From Acidobacteriota bacterium (GTDB taxonomy: Bacteria; Acidobacteriota; Terriglobia; Bryobacterales; Bryobacteraceae), in assembly GCA_017307505.1 (NCBI GenBank), contig JAFKEE010000058.1, positions 15,696-79,695 of the forward strand: a DNA stretch of 64,000 bases. Reading direction: 5' to 3'. Below are positions 27,063-35,973 of this stretch, one piece after another. The stretch's first letter is position 1. Each line of letters begins with the position of its first letter. The notes beneath the pieces are model-generated. The model saw nothing but the letters and a program-made list of their open reading frames with translations. It was not told the DNA's origin and did no database searches. A program made the position numbers and the translations under genes.

Positions 27063-28556
27063 ATGAAGCCATTGCTCCGAATTCTCTGGGCACTCTCTTT
27101 TTGTGCCATCACCTGCCAGGCCGCCACAGTTTGCGCCGGCACTTTGCTTGAACTGCGCCTGCGCCAGAATCTGTCGTCATACTCCAGCAAGCAGGGCCAG
27201 ACGATCCGGGCGGACCTGATCGCGCCGGTCCGGGTGGATGGCCACACCCTGCTGCCGCAGGGGTCGCTGCTATCGGGCACCCTGACAGAGGTCAAGCGCA
27301 TCGGCTGGGGCGCGCGTAACCTTCGCGCCTCCATGCGGCTCACCTTCGACACCATTGCCCTGCCGGATGGCACCACGCGGCCCTTAAAGACCCGCATCGC
27401 GTCGGTGGACAATGCACGCGAGACGGTGGATCAGACCGGCAAAATCGTCGGCATCCGGGCCACCGCCCCAATGGGCCACCGGCTGGCGGGCATCACCAGA
27501 AACATCTTCATCTGGGATCCGATGCTGCAGATGGTGCTGGCCGGCAGCACGGCCGCGGTGCTCCGGTTCCCGGAAGCCGAGATCTACTTCCCAGCCGGAA
27601 CCGAAATGTTTCTGGCGCTCACTGAGCCTCTGGAAGTGGACACCACCTGGTCGACTCCAATGCCGCACCTGACATCCGATCCGGAAGACCGGGCAAAGCT
27701 TTTGAATATTGTCCGCAATATGACGTTCCGGACCTATCGCGAGAAGAACCGCAAGCCGGGCGACTTCGTGAATCTCATCTTTCTCGGCGAGCCCGAGTGG
27801 ATTGAACGGGCCTTCCTGGCGGCCGGGTGGATCCACGCCGACAAGCTCTCCAAGTCCTCCGGCTGGATGTCATTCCGGTCAGTCGCCGAAGCAAAGCCGT
27901 ATCCGAGCGCTCCGATGAGCGGCATGCTGCTGGATGAAAAGCCGGCGGTGTTCCAACTGTCCAAAGCCCTGAACAGCTACTCCAAGCGCCATCATCTGCG
28001 TGTCTTCGACCAGCCGGATACCTGGAACCAGCGGCCGGTGCTGGCCGCCAGTTCCACGCAGGATATCGCGGTGACATTCTCGTTCAGCAACAACCGGCTG
28101 ATTCATGTGGTGGACCGCAACATTGACAACGAGCGCGCCAAGATCGTCAATGATCTCGCCTTCACCGGCTGCGTCGATTCCGCCGAACTGATCGAACGCC
28201 CGTGGGTGCCGCAGACCACAAAGAACTACACCGGCGAGATCCTGGAGACCGACGGAGCCGTGGCCGTGCTGGAGATCAATCCCTGCCGGACGCCGCTGCG
28301 GACACTGGAACCGGGCGCACCCATGCGAGTGAGCGGCGGCCGCCTGCAACGCCTGGGCCGCCAGTTGCTGCTCACGGCGGGCAACGATTTCACGTTCAAC
28401 AACCCCATTTATCAGGCCGGCAAGGGCGTCCAGTTCCTCTTCCGGCGCATGCTGGGCCGCGAGGATCGCACACAGCCCACCCGCACCGGCCTGCTGCCGC
28501 GCACTCCACGCTCGACCGAAATTGCCGCCCCAGCAGCCGCCGCCATGCCCGATTAG
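27063..28556 (+). CDS. Secreted LssY C-terminal-like domain protein
   Basis: This 497-residue exported protein has a signal peptide (LLRILWALSFCAITCQAAT). Residues 25-190 resemble a TrbI/BipB-like barrel (QNLSSYSSKQGQTIRADLIAP, LLPQGSLLSGTLTEVKR). Residues about 220-405 match the LssY C-terminal domain: PGDFVNLIFLGEPEWIERAFLAAGW, then FQLSKALNSYSKRHHLRVFDQP and the HVVDRNIDNER block. No enzymatic function is known for LssY_C; it is found in envelope proteins. The gene is followed after 48 bases by a mechanosensitive channel gene in the same direction, suggesting shared envelope-stress context. Confidence 0.75.
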   Translation: MKPLLRILWALSFCAITCQAATVCAGTLLELRLRQNLSSYSSKQGQTIRADLIAPVRVDGHTLLPQGSLLSGTLTEVKRIGWGARNLRASMRLTFDTIALPDGTTRPLKTRIASVDNARETVDQTGKIVGIRATAPMGHRLAGITRNIFIWDPMLQMVLAGSTAAVLRFPEAEIYFPAGTEMFLALTEPLEVDTTWSTPMPHLTSDPEDRAKLLNIVRNMTFRTYREKNRKPGDFVNLIFLGEPEWIERAFLAAGWIHADKLSKSSGWMSFRSVAEAKPYPSAPMSGMLLDEKPAVFQLSKALNSYSKRHHLRVFDQPDTWNQRPVLAASSTQDIAVTFSFSNNRLIHVVDRNIDNERAKIVNDLAFTGCVDSAELIERPWVPQTTKNYTGEILETDGAVAVLEINPCRTPLRTLEPGAPMRVSGGRLQRLGRQLLLTAGNDFTFNNPIYQAGKGVQFLFRRMLGREDRTQPTRTGLLPRTPRSTEIAAPAAAAMPD

Positions 28557-28604
28557 GCGTATCATCCGGGGTTCCGCCGGTTTACCCTGGATTCAAGCGG
28601 TACC

Positions 28605-30188
28605 ATGCGAATCATCCCAGCCCTGGCGCTGACTCTGCTCTGCTGTCTTTGGGGGCAGCAGCAGGGTTTCCCCGTAGTCATCGACGGCACGGAAGTGCTG
28701 CGGGTCTATACCGGAGCGGCTCCGTTTTCTCCAGAGGACCGCGCCCTCGACATCCGTTCCCGAATCGAGAAGCTCGGGGGCACAGCCGCCCGGCCGGACG
28801 TCACTATCAAGGACATTCCTTCCCAGAAAGTGACGGCTGTCCTGGCCGGTTCGGTCTACATCATGCTGGTGACCAACGCGGATGCAGAAGCCGCGGGCAC
28901 CCCGCGCGAGGAACTGGCCGCCCGTTACTCACTGGCGATCCAGAAGGCGCTGGCTTCTTATCGCGATCAGCACACACTGATCAGCTATCTCATCGGTTCC
29001 GGCAAAACGCTGCTTGCCTGGGCCGCTTTCGTCCTGTTGTGCTGGCTGCTGAATCGCGGACTGGAGTGGCTCAGCCAACAGATTTCCCTGTGGTTTCAGA
29101 GGGAGACAAAAGCCCGGCAGGTCCGTGGTTTCGGCCTCATTCTCTGGCGCCGCGCCTCGCTGCTGGCCCTCTCGTTGCTGAAGCTTGTCGTGGTCCTGTT
29201 CCTGCTTTCGCAGTTTTCACTGCTGATTTCCTTCTCGTTCAGCCAGTTCCCGCAGACCGCCGGCATCTCCACCACTCTGGTTGATTACCTGCGCTCGACC
29301 TTCGGAGGCATCGGGCGGTCCGTCCTCGACTACCTGCCCAAGGGCGGCTTCGTCATCATCGTCTGCGTCATCAGCTTTTACCTGCTCCAACTGCTGAAGG
29401 TGCTGGCGCGGGCGATTGAGCACAGCGACCTCACGGTGCCGGGGATTCACCCCGAGATGGCGATCCCCACATACCAGCTGGCCCGGATCCTGGTGGTTGT
29501 CTTCGCCCTGGTGGTCGCGTTTCCATATCTGCCTGGCGGCCAGTCGGAAGCCTTCAAGGGCGTGTCGATCTTCCTGGGCGTGCTCATCTCCATCGGCTCA
29601 GGCTCCTCGGTCGGCAATGTGCTGGCGGGCATCACTCTGACGTACATGCGCCCCTACCGCGTGGGCGATCGTGTCCAGTTCGGCGAGACCATCGGCGATG
29701 TCCTGGAAAAGTCATTGCTGGTCACACGGCTGCGTACGATCAAAAACGTCGAGGTGGTGATCCCGAACTCCGCCATTCTCGGAGGCATGATCCAGAACTA
29801 CAGCGCGATGGCTCGCAACCGCGGGCTGATCCTGCACACCACGGCGACGATTGGCTACGATGTGCCGTGGCGGCAGGTGCACGAACTGCTGATCCGGGCC
29901 GCCCAGAACACGGAAGGAATCCTCCTCGAACCGGCGCCCTTCGTCCTGCAGACGGCACTGAACGACTTCAACATCAGCTATCAGCTGAACGCATTTACCG
30001 ACCGGCCGAACGAGTTCGAGTTCATCTACTCGCGGCTGCACCAGAACATTCAGGACTCATTCAACAAAGCCGGCGTGGAGATCATGTCTCCCAATTACCT
30101 GGCATTGCGGGACGGCAATACGGTGACGACGCCGGAGGCAGACCGGCCGCCGCACTACCAGCCGCCGTCGTTCCATGTGGGTCCGTAG
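28605..30188 (+). CDS. MscS-type mechanosensitive ion channel
   Basis: This is a 527-residue membrane protein. It has a cleavable signal, a periplasmic domain of about 100 residues (FPVVIDGTEVLRVYTG...) and several transmembrane helices between about 125 and 330. The MscS pore and beta domain follow: GSSVGNVLAGITLTYMRPY, then RVGDRVQFGETIGDVLEKS, TIKNVEVVIPNSAILGGMIQ and a C-terminal alpha-beta domain (EFIYSRLHQNIQDSFNKAGV). It would release solutes from the cytoplasm on hypo-osmotic shock. The length with an N-terminal extracytoplasmic domain fits the larger YbiO/MscK-like members rather than the 286-residue E. coli MscS. Confidence 0.92.
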   Translation: MRIIPALALTLLCCLWGQQQGFPVVIDGTEVLRVYTGAAPFSPEDRALDIRSRIEKLGGTAARPDVTIKDIPSQKVTAVLAGSVYIMLVTNADAEAAGTPREELAARYSLAIQKALASYRDQHTLISYLIGSGKTLLAWAAFVLLCWLLNRGLEWLSQQISLWFQRETKARQVRGFGLILWRRASLLALSLLKLVVVLFLLSQFSLLISFSFSQFPQTAGISTTLVDYLRSTFGGIGRSVLDYLPKGGFVIIVCVISFYLLQLLKVLARAIEHSDLTVPGIHPEMAIPTYQLARILVVVFALVVAFPYLPGGQSEAFKGVSIFLGVLISIGSGSSVGNVLAGITLTYMRPYRVGDRVQFGETIGDVLEKSLLVTRLRTIKNVEVVIPNSAILGGMIQNYSAMARNRGLILHTTATIGYDVPWRQVHELLIRAAQNTEGILLEPAPFVLQTALNDFNISYQLNAFTDRPNEFEFIYSRLHQNIQDSFNKAGVEIMSPNYLALRDGNTVTTPEADRPPHYQPPSFHVGP

Positions 30189-30206
30189 AGCGCGTGTCCG
30201 GAACCG

Positions 30207-30479
30207 TCAGGATGTTCGCTTGGAGCGCGGTTTTGCCGTAGCTTCTTCGGCCATGGCCCGGCTCAACAGGGTCTTGATTACCGCCTGGCGGCTGATATTG
30301 AGCCGTGCGGCGCGTTCATCCAATTGACGGAGCATGCCGGGCGTGAAGTCGACGTTCACTCGGCGGACAGGCCTGACCACCTCGAACTGATTGGTGAAAT
30401 AGGAAGATACATCTTCGCCCCGTGAGGCCTTCTCTGCAATCTCATCTGGAGAGATTTTGGTCCTAGACGTTTTCGGCAT
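30207..30479 (-). CDS. brnA: BrnA-like antitoxin
   Basis: This 90-residue protein carries a C-terminal ribbon-helix-helix DNA-binding domain (RRVNVDFTPGMLRQLDERA, then RLNISRQAVIKTLLSRAM), preceded by a linker that contacts the toxin in BrnTA systems. The start overlaps the end of the toxin gene by 17 bases. The toxin-first order is the usual brnT-brnA order. BrnA neutralises BrnT and represses the shared promoter. A perfect dyad lies upstream of brnT and may be the operator. Confidence 0.85.
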   Translation of the reverse strand: MPKTSRTKISPDEIAEKASRGEDVSSYFTNQFEVVRPVRRVNVDFTPGMLRQLDERAARLNISRQAVIKTLLSRAMAEEATAKPRSKRTS

Positions 30480-30735
30480 AGCTTTGTTCTTCTTCCTTTG
30501 TCGCTTTCCAGGCGGTTATCAAATGCCAGTACTCTCCCTCGGAATCCCGTCTGACCTCCAAAATGACAGAGCACAAGCGGCCGCCGCACCACCCAATCGC
30601 GCGAAACTGTCGCGGGTCATCACACTTCTGATCGAGGAGAAAAGCCTGATCGAAGATCGACTGCGCTTCCTTCAGGCTGATACCGTGCTTCTGTTTGACA
30701 ATGCGACTTTTCGATTGATCAAACTCGATACGCAT
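30463..30735 (-). CDS. brnT: BrnT-like ribonuclease toxin
   Basis: The 90-residue protein matches BrnT (RelE-like fold), which cleaves RNA. Visible family features are the opening FDQSKSRIVKQKHGISLKEA, the GWCGGRLCSVILEVRR strands, and the C-terminal LITAWKATKEEEQSY that holds the conserved Lys-Ala-Thr and Glu. The start ATG 30735 lacks a convincing Shine-Dalgarno and lies only 7 bases from the dyad in the promoter region. With brnA it forms a type II toxin-antitoxin operon, placed between a mechanosensitive channel gene and glycosidase genes. Confidence 0.85.
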   Translation of the reverse strand: MRIEFDQSKSRIVKQKHGISLKEAQSIFDQAFLLDQKCDDPRQFRAIGWCGGRLCSVILEVRRDSEGEYWHLITAWKATKEEEQSYAENV

Positions 30736-30742
30736 GTACGTA

Positions 30743-30755
30743 TATAACAGTTATA
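30743..30755 (-). promoter_or_regulatory. Perfect dyad upstream of brnTA (candidate operator)
   Basis: TATAAC-A-GTTATA is a perfect 6-bp inverted repeat around a single base, 7 bases upstream of the brnT start. Its AT-rich arms also resemble a -10 box. Position and symmetry fit the autorepression expected of a BrnA ribbon-helix-helix dimer. Confidence 0.55.
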
Positions 30756-30869
30756 CCAAGATCGGCTTCTTTTGAGGGACGACACAGCGTTCACTCCGGC
30801 CGAAGATGCGCGGAGGATCAGCGGCGACATACGAGGTTGTTGCGCGCGATCTCCTTCCCTTCCCGGATC

Positions 30870-32297
30870 TCACCCGCGTTCCAGCAGCGTCGAGAACCGC
30901 TTCCCGATTGCCAGCGCCGGATCCAGGGGCACATCCACCGGCTCGCAATCCGCCGGAATGCTGATCACAGGCTTCTGCTTGATGTACCGGCCGTGGAACC
31001 CGGGCAGCCATTCGCGCTGGGTTTCCAGCATCTCTGTGCACATTTCTCGAATCTCTCCCAGCGTGCACACGGCACTGGTGAGCGGGTCCATCGCGACCGC
31101 CTGCACCAGCCTTTCGGGGTCCGCGTTGAGTGCCGCTTCGGCCGCCAGCAACTGGACGTTCACGTTGGTCATGCAGAGCGCCGCACACTGCGGAGGCAGA
31201 TCGCCCACCACGGTCGGCCGAAGGCCGGTGTCGTCCGCAAACGTCGGCACCTCGACACAACAACCGCGCGGCAGATTCGTGATGTAGCCGTCGTTCCGCA
31301 CGTTGCCCATGAAGCGGAACGGCTTGCCCGTGACGACCGCCTCCATGATGTACGAGCAATACTCCACACTGCGATGGTCGACGCGGGTCGATTCGGTCTC
31401 CAGCGGATCGTGCTCCGCATAAATGTCCGCAATCGCCTTGCACCAGGAGTAATAGGCTCCGCTTTCACCGCCGAAGCTCGGCTCGTCGCAGTACAGGCCC
31501 ATCGCCTTGCTGTTCTTGCGGAACCACGGCACGTACTCGCTCAGATGCCCGGTGCTCTCGGTCATGAAGTAGCCGAAGTGGCGGAACACTTCGCCGCGGA
31601 CCTTCTCGTTCTTGTAAAACTCCGGCCGCTCGAAGACGGCCCGCAAGTCCGGATACAGGTCCTCGCCCTTGTGCTCCAGACGCAGGAACCAGTCCATATG
31701 ATTGATGCCGCCGCAGGTGTAGGTGATCTCCTCCTTCGGCACATCGCAGTAGCGCGAGATAAGGTCCAGGGTCGTCTGGACTCCGTGGCACAGCCCCACG
31801 AAGGAAACCTTCGACGCTTTGCCCAGCGCCAGGCAATTGGCCGCCATGGGATTCGCGTATTGCAGCAGGATCGCCCCCGGCTTGGCCAGCCGTTCCATGT
31901 CGCGGGCAATGTCGACCAGCAGGGGAATCGTGCGCAAGCCGCGGAAGATGCCGCCGGGCCCCAGCGAGTCGGCGATGCACTGGTCGACGCCGTATTTCAG
32001 CGGGATCTTGTAGTCGAGCCCGAAGGCCTCCACGCCGCCCACCTGAACCATCACTACGACGAAATCGGCATCGCGGATCGCCTCCGCGCGATCGAGGGTG
32101 GCCCAGACACTGCCCGGCAGCCCGTTATCGCGCAGCATGCGCTGCCCGAAGGCTTCCATGGCCCTCAGCTTTGGCTCCGTGCGGCTCATCAACGCGAATT
32201 CACTGCCGGCAAGCGCCGGAGTCGCCATGATGTCGCTCATCAGGGTCTTGCAGAACACGATGCTGCCCGCACCGATCATTGCGATTTTGTGTGCCAT
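30870..32297 (-). CDS. Glycoside hydrolase family 4 (alpha-galactosidase/alpha-glucosidase type)
   Basis: GH4 enzymes hydrolyse glycosides through NAD-dependent oxidation and elimination with Mn2+. This 475-residue protein begins with the NAD-binding loop KIAMIGAGSIVFCKTLM. It carries the catalytic region DFVVVMVQVGG, the NPM motif (LLQYANPMAANC), the metal-binding Cys in FVGLCHGVQ and His in TCGGINHMDWF. The latter favours the alpha-galactosidase (MelA) or alpha-glucosidase group over 6-phospho-glucosidases. The start is ATG 32297, 7 bases after AGGAGGG; a TTG two codons upstream is less likely. It has no signal, so it acts on an imported oligosaccharide, probably with the GH95 enzyme upstream. 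Confidence 0.92.
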   Translation of the reverse strand: MAHKIAMIGAGSIVFCKTLMSDIMATPALAGSEFALMSRTEPKLRAMEAFGQRMLRDNGLPGSVWATLDRAEAIRDADFVVVMVQVGGVEAFGLDYKIPLKYGVDQCIADSLGPGGIFRGLRTIPLLVDIARDMERLAKPGAILLQYANPMAANCLALGKASKVSFVGLCHGVQTTLDLISRYCDVPKEEITYTCGGINHMDWFLRLEHKGEDLYPDLRAVFERPEFYKNEKVRGEVFRHFGYFMTESTGHLSEYVPWFRKNSKAMGLYCDEPSFGGESGAYYSWCKAIADIYAEHDPLETESTRVDHRSVEYCSYIMEAVVTGKPFRFMGNVRNDGYITNLPRGCCVEVPTFADDTGLRPTVVGDLPPQCAALCMTNVNVQLLAAEAALNADPERLVQAVAMDPLTSAVCTLGEIREMCTEMLETQREWLPGFHGRYIKQKPVISIPADCEPVDVPLDPALAIGKRFSTLLERG

Positions 32298-32345
32298 GCC
32301 CAATCCCTCCTGCTGCCTGATGTTCTACCACAGCCCGCGTCCGGT

Positions 32346-34739
32346 CTACCGGAACGTGACTTTGTTCTCACCCGCCGCGAGCCGGACGCTCACCGTTCCG
32401 TCGGACTCAGGCCGCAGTGCCAGCGGCTTCCCCGCCGAGGTGATCGCCGCAATCTCCTGCCCCTTGGGCGGCCGGATTTTCTGCGTCCCGGCCACGGCCG
32501 GTTTTAGCACCGCGGAAGACGCCTTGCCCGCTGCCCACTGAATCGAGACTTCCACATTGCCCCGGGCTTTGAGCCCCTTCACAGCTCCGCCGGCCCAGGC
32601 TTTTGGCAGCGCGGGCAGCAGGCTGATCTCGCCGGCGTGGCTCTGCAACAGCAGTTCCGCCATGCCGGCCGTGCCGCCGAAGTTGCCGTCGATCTGGAAG
32701 GGCGGATGGTTGTCGAACAGGTTCGGCAGAGTCGACTTGGCCAGCAGCGCAACGATATTCTCATGCGCCGTGTCGCCTTCCTCCAGCCGCGCCCAGAAGT
32801 TGATGATCCAGGCCCGGCTCCAGCCCGTATGGCCGCTGCCGGCCTTCAACCGGCCTTCCAGTGTATTGCGCGCCGCGCGCGCCAGTTCCGGTGTCCCTCG
32901 CAGGGTAATCTGATTATCCGGATGCAGCGCGAACAGCGGCGAGATGTGGCGGTGGCCCGGATCCGGTTCATCGTAGTCTTCCGCCCACTCCTGCAACTGG
33001 CCGCGCTTGCCCACCTGGAACGGCACCAGCTTCGCCCGAGCCGCGGCGACCTTCGCCCGAAACTCCGGATCGATACTCAACACCTCGCTGGCCTGGATCG
33101 TACGATTGAACAGCGCCCGGGTGATCTCGGTGTCCATCGTAGGCGCCATGCAGAGCACGCCAACGGCGCCGCCCGCCGTGCGGTAGCGGTTCTCGGGACT
33201 GATGGAAGGCCCCGTGATCAGATGGCCTTTCCCGTCGTCCTGCAGGTAGTCGAGAAAGAACTCCGAGGCTTCCTTGAGATCGGGATAGGCCCGTTCCGCC
33301 AGGAACTTGCGGTCGCCCGTGAATTCGTAGTGATCCCAGGCATGCAGGCTCAGCCAGGCCGCACCCATCGGCCAGATGCCATAGATGGCTCCATCGATGG
33401 GGACCGCGTGGCCCCAGCCATCAGTATTGTGGTGCAGGACAAAGCCGCGGGCTCCGTACAGCTCTTTCGCGATGCGCCGGCCGTCGGGCTTGGCCTTGTC
33501 GATCAGATCGAAGAGCGGCAGATGGAGTTCCGACAGATTGCACGTCTCCACCGGCCAGTAGTTCATCTCTGTGTTGATGTTGATGGTGAACTTGCTGTCC
33601 CACGAAGGGGCGAGGCTGTCGTTCCAGATGCCCTGCAGGTTGGCCGGATACCCGCCGGGCCGGCTGCTGGCGATCAGCAGGTAGCGGCCGTACTGGAAGT
33701 AGAGCGTCTCGAGAGCCAAGTCGGATTCGCCGGCCTGGACGCGCTTGAGTCGTTCATCCGTAGGCAGGTCGGAGGCCGGGCCTTCAAGCTGAAACTGCAT
33801 GCGGCGGAAGAGGCGCTGGTGGTCAGCGATGTGGGGGGCGAGCAGGGCGGCGTAGGGCTTACGGGATGCGGCGGTCGCAACGTTCAAAGCGTTGTCAGCC
33901 AGCGCGGCCGGCCCGAGCACTGGCGCTGGTTCCTTCACCGTCATGTCTGTCGCCGCAGCCAGCACCAGTGTGACGGCGTTCGCCCCTTCCACCACCAAGT
34001 CCTGTCCCTCCACACGCTTCTTGCCGCCCGTCTCCAGCACCAGGAGTTCCGCCGCGAACTTCACGCCCTCCGCTCGTTCCTGCGTGTGGAACCTGTCGTG
34101 GACCAGCGCCTGCCCTTTCATCGACAGGCCTTTGCTGGTGGCCGTCGTGGTGCTGTCAGCCTGTCGCGTCATCGTCGCCGCAAAGTTCAGTTGGCCCGGC
34201 TTGTCGCAGGTGAGACGGACCACCAGCACGTGCGCCACCGCGGAAGCGAAGACCTCGCGGGTATAGGTCGCGCCGCCCGATTGGTATTCGACGCGCACCA
34301 CCCCACGATCCAGATCCAACAACCGGCGGTAGCCCGTCACCTCTGCCTGGTTGCTAAACTTCAGCACCAGATCCCCGAGCGGCTGATACGGCGGCAGCCG
34401 CTTCGGAATCGAGATGATCGACTTCTCCGCCAGTGCCTCAGCTTCTTTGATTCGGCCTTCCTTCAGCAGCCGGCGCACCTCAGGCAACGCCTTTGCCGCC
34501 TCCGGGTTGTTGCGATCCCGCTTCTCTCCCGCCCAGATGCTATCTTCGTTGAGCTGGATCTTCTCCTCCGGCACGCCGCCGAAGACCATCCCGCCCAGGC
34601 GGCCGTTGCCCACCGGCAGCGCCTCCACCCACTTCGCCGCCGGCTGGCGGTACCAGAGGGTATTCGCTCCCGGAGCCTCACCCCACAGCGCCGGACACAC
34701 CAGCAGCGTCGAAGCCAGCACCAAACGCACGGATCGCAT
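32346..34739 (-). CDS. Glycoside hydrolase family 95 (alpha-L-fucosidase/galactosidase)
   Basis: This is a 797-residue exported GH95 enzyme that removes terminal alpha-L-fucose (or alpha-L-galactose) from glycans by inversion. After a signal peptide (SVRLVLASTLLVCPALWG) come the N-terminal beta domain opening LWYRQPAAKWVEALPVGNGRLGG with QLNEDSIWAGEK. The (alpha/alpha)6 barrel carries NLQGIWNDSLAPSWDSKFT, the INTEMNYWPVETCNL block and GWGHAVPIDGAIYG. The catalytic-region QEWAEDYDEPDPGHRHISPL (general acid/base Glu/Asp side) and QIDGNFGGTAGMAELLLQSH follow. All hallmark segments are intact and the length is typical. ATG 34739 is used; a GTG two codons earlier is possible. It probably works with GH4 and mannonate dehydratase on either side. 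Confidence 0.93.
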   Translation of the reverse strand: MRSVRLVLASTLLVCPALWGEAPGANTLWYRQPAAKWVEALPVGNGRLGGMVFGGVPEEKIQLNEDSIWAGEKRDRNNPEAAKALPEVRRLLKEGRIKEAEALAEKSIISIPKRLPPYQPLGDLVLKFSNQAEVTGYRRLLDLDRGVVRVEYQSGGATYTREVFASAVAHVLVVRLTCDKPGQLNFAATMTRQADSTTTATSKGLSMKGQALVHDRFHTQERAEGVKFAAELLVLETGGKKRVEGQDLVVEGANAVTLVLAAATDMTVKEPAPVLGPAALADNALNVATAASRKPYAALLAPHIADHQRLFRRMQFQLEGPASDLPTDERLKRVQAGESDLALETLYFQYGRYLLIASSRPGGYPANLQGIWNDSLAPSWDSKFTININTEMNYWPVETCNLSELHLPLFDLIDKAKPDGRRIAKELYGARGFVLHHNTDGWGHAVPIDGAIYGIWPMGAAWLSLHAWDHYEFTGDRKFLAERAYPDLKEASEFFLDYLQDDGKGHLITGPSISPENRYRTAGGAVGVLCMAPTMDTEITRALFNRTIQASEVLSIDPEFRAKVAAARAKLVPFQVGKRGQLQEWAEDYDEPDPGHRHISPLFALHPDNQITLRGTPELARAARNTLEGRLKAGSGHTGWSRAWIINFWARLEEGDTAHENIVALLAKSTLPNLFDNHPPFQIDGNFGGTAGMAELLLQSHAGEISLLPALPKAWAGGAVKGLKARGNVEVSIQWAAGKASSAVLKPAVAGTQKIRPPKGQEIAAITSAGKPLALRPESDGTVSVRLAAGENKVTFR

Positions 34740-34775
34740 AGTCACTTCCCGTCTTCCCTTCGATTCAGCCGCTCC

Positions 34776-35855
34776 TCAGGAGTGCGGCAACTTGTAGGCA
34801 TCGAGGATGCCCCGCATGTACCCGATCGCGAACACCTTGCCGCCCATCGCATAGCCCGGCCTGTCGTTCTGCTCGCCTTCCAGCGTCGGAGCATGGTCGG
34901 GCCGCATCGGACCGTTGAAACCGCCCTCGCCGTAGATCTTCAACATCCGGGCCATGTCCGTGGGGCCGTTGTCGTGGAAGGTCTCGCGGAACCGTTCACC
35001 TTTACCCTCGATATCGCGGAAGTGAACAAAGAAGATCTTCTTCTCCTTCAGCCACTGCTGCGCCAGCGAATAGACGTCTTCACCCATGGCCACGAAATTC
35101 GCCTGGCAATAGGTGATGCCGTTCACCGGGCTCGGGACGATCTTCATGATGCGCCGGTAGTTCTTCGCACTGATCACGATGCGGGCCAGCCCGCGCAGCG
35201 GCGACAAAGGCGGATCGTCGGGATGCAGCGCCATCAGCACATTGTGCTTCTCGGCCACCGGGATCACGGCCTTTTGGAAGTACTCGATGTTCGACCACAT
35301 CTGCGCTTCCGTCACTTCGCCAAACTTCGTCAGGCCCAGCTTCTTCGCGTCGGCGTTGTTGAATTCGGACGTCAGCGCGCCGCCGCGTTCCTTCAGGTCT
35401 ACCCGAGTCCTATACCAGCCCAGGCCGGCCATGAAGTTGTAGCAGACCATCGGCACACCCACCTGGGCCAGCGCGGCGATGGCCGCCTGGTAGTTTTCGA
35501 TCTCCTCATCCCTGCCCGGCAGGCCGAGTTTGATCTTCTCCGCCGGCACAGGATGGCTCTCGACGCCCGCAATCTTCAGACCCGCGGCGGCGAACTCTTC
35601 CCGGATCTTCATCAGCGCCTGGACGTACTCCGCACGCGGCACCTTGGCCAAGGTCGAATTGACGTTGACGATCGCGTGATTGATGCCGATCTGCTTGGCC
35701 AGCCGCATCCGCGAGGCCTCGCCCGGGTTGAGGATCTCGGAAAACTGGATGCCGCCCGGCCCCGCCGTCCGTCCGGCCGGAGCCCCTTCCGCTGCATTCA
35801 AAGCCAGCGCCGCCAGCGGCGCTTTCACGTAAGTCCGGCGAGTGATGCGGGCCAT
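34776..35855 (-). CDS. uxuA: Mannonate dehydratase-like protein with Tat-type signal
   Basis: UxuA converts D-mannonate to 2-keto-3-deoxygluconate in hexuronate breakdown. This 359-residue homologue has the Mn-binding barrel blocks VGVPMVCYNFMAGLGW, MALHPDDPP, INSITYCQAN-like GITYCQANFVAMG, VHFRDIEGKG, ETFHDNGPTDM and PMRPDHAPTLEG, and ends with GGKVFAIGYMRGILDAY. The N-terminus reads MARITRRTYVKAPLAALALN, a possible twin-arginine signal, which is unusual for a normally cytoplasmic enzyme. ATG 35855 follows AAGGAG. It lies 36 bases upstream of GH95 in the same direction, probably one operon. The substrate may differ from mannonate in this exported subgroup. Confidence 0.82.
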   Translation of the reverse strand: MARITRRTYVKAPLAALALNAAEGAPAGRTAGPGGIQFSEILNPGEASRMRLAKQIGINHAIVNVNSTLAKVPRAEYVQALMKIREEFAAAGLKIAGVESHPVPAEKIKLGLPGRDEEIENYQAAIAALAQVGVPMVCYNFMAGLGWYRTRVDLKERGGALTSEFNNADAKKLGLTKFGEVTEAQMWSNIEYFQKAVIPVAEKHNVLMALHPDDPPLSPLRGLARIVISAKNYRRIMKIVPSPVNGITYCQANFVAMGEDVYSLAQQWLKEKKIFFVHFRDIEGKGERFRETFHDNGPTDMARMLKIYGEGGFNGPMRPDHAPTLEGEQNDRPGYAMGGKVFAIGYMRGILDAYKLPHS

Positions 35856-35973
35856 CAGGTACTCCTTTGCCCGCCATGCTATCAAAGCCAGGCTGCAGCT
35901 ATCGGGCCAGCGGCCAATGGAGCCGGACCCCGCGAACACTATACAATGCCGCTTGTCCCCTGGGAGATTTCAA

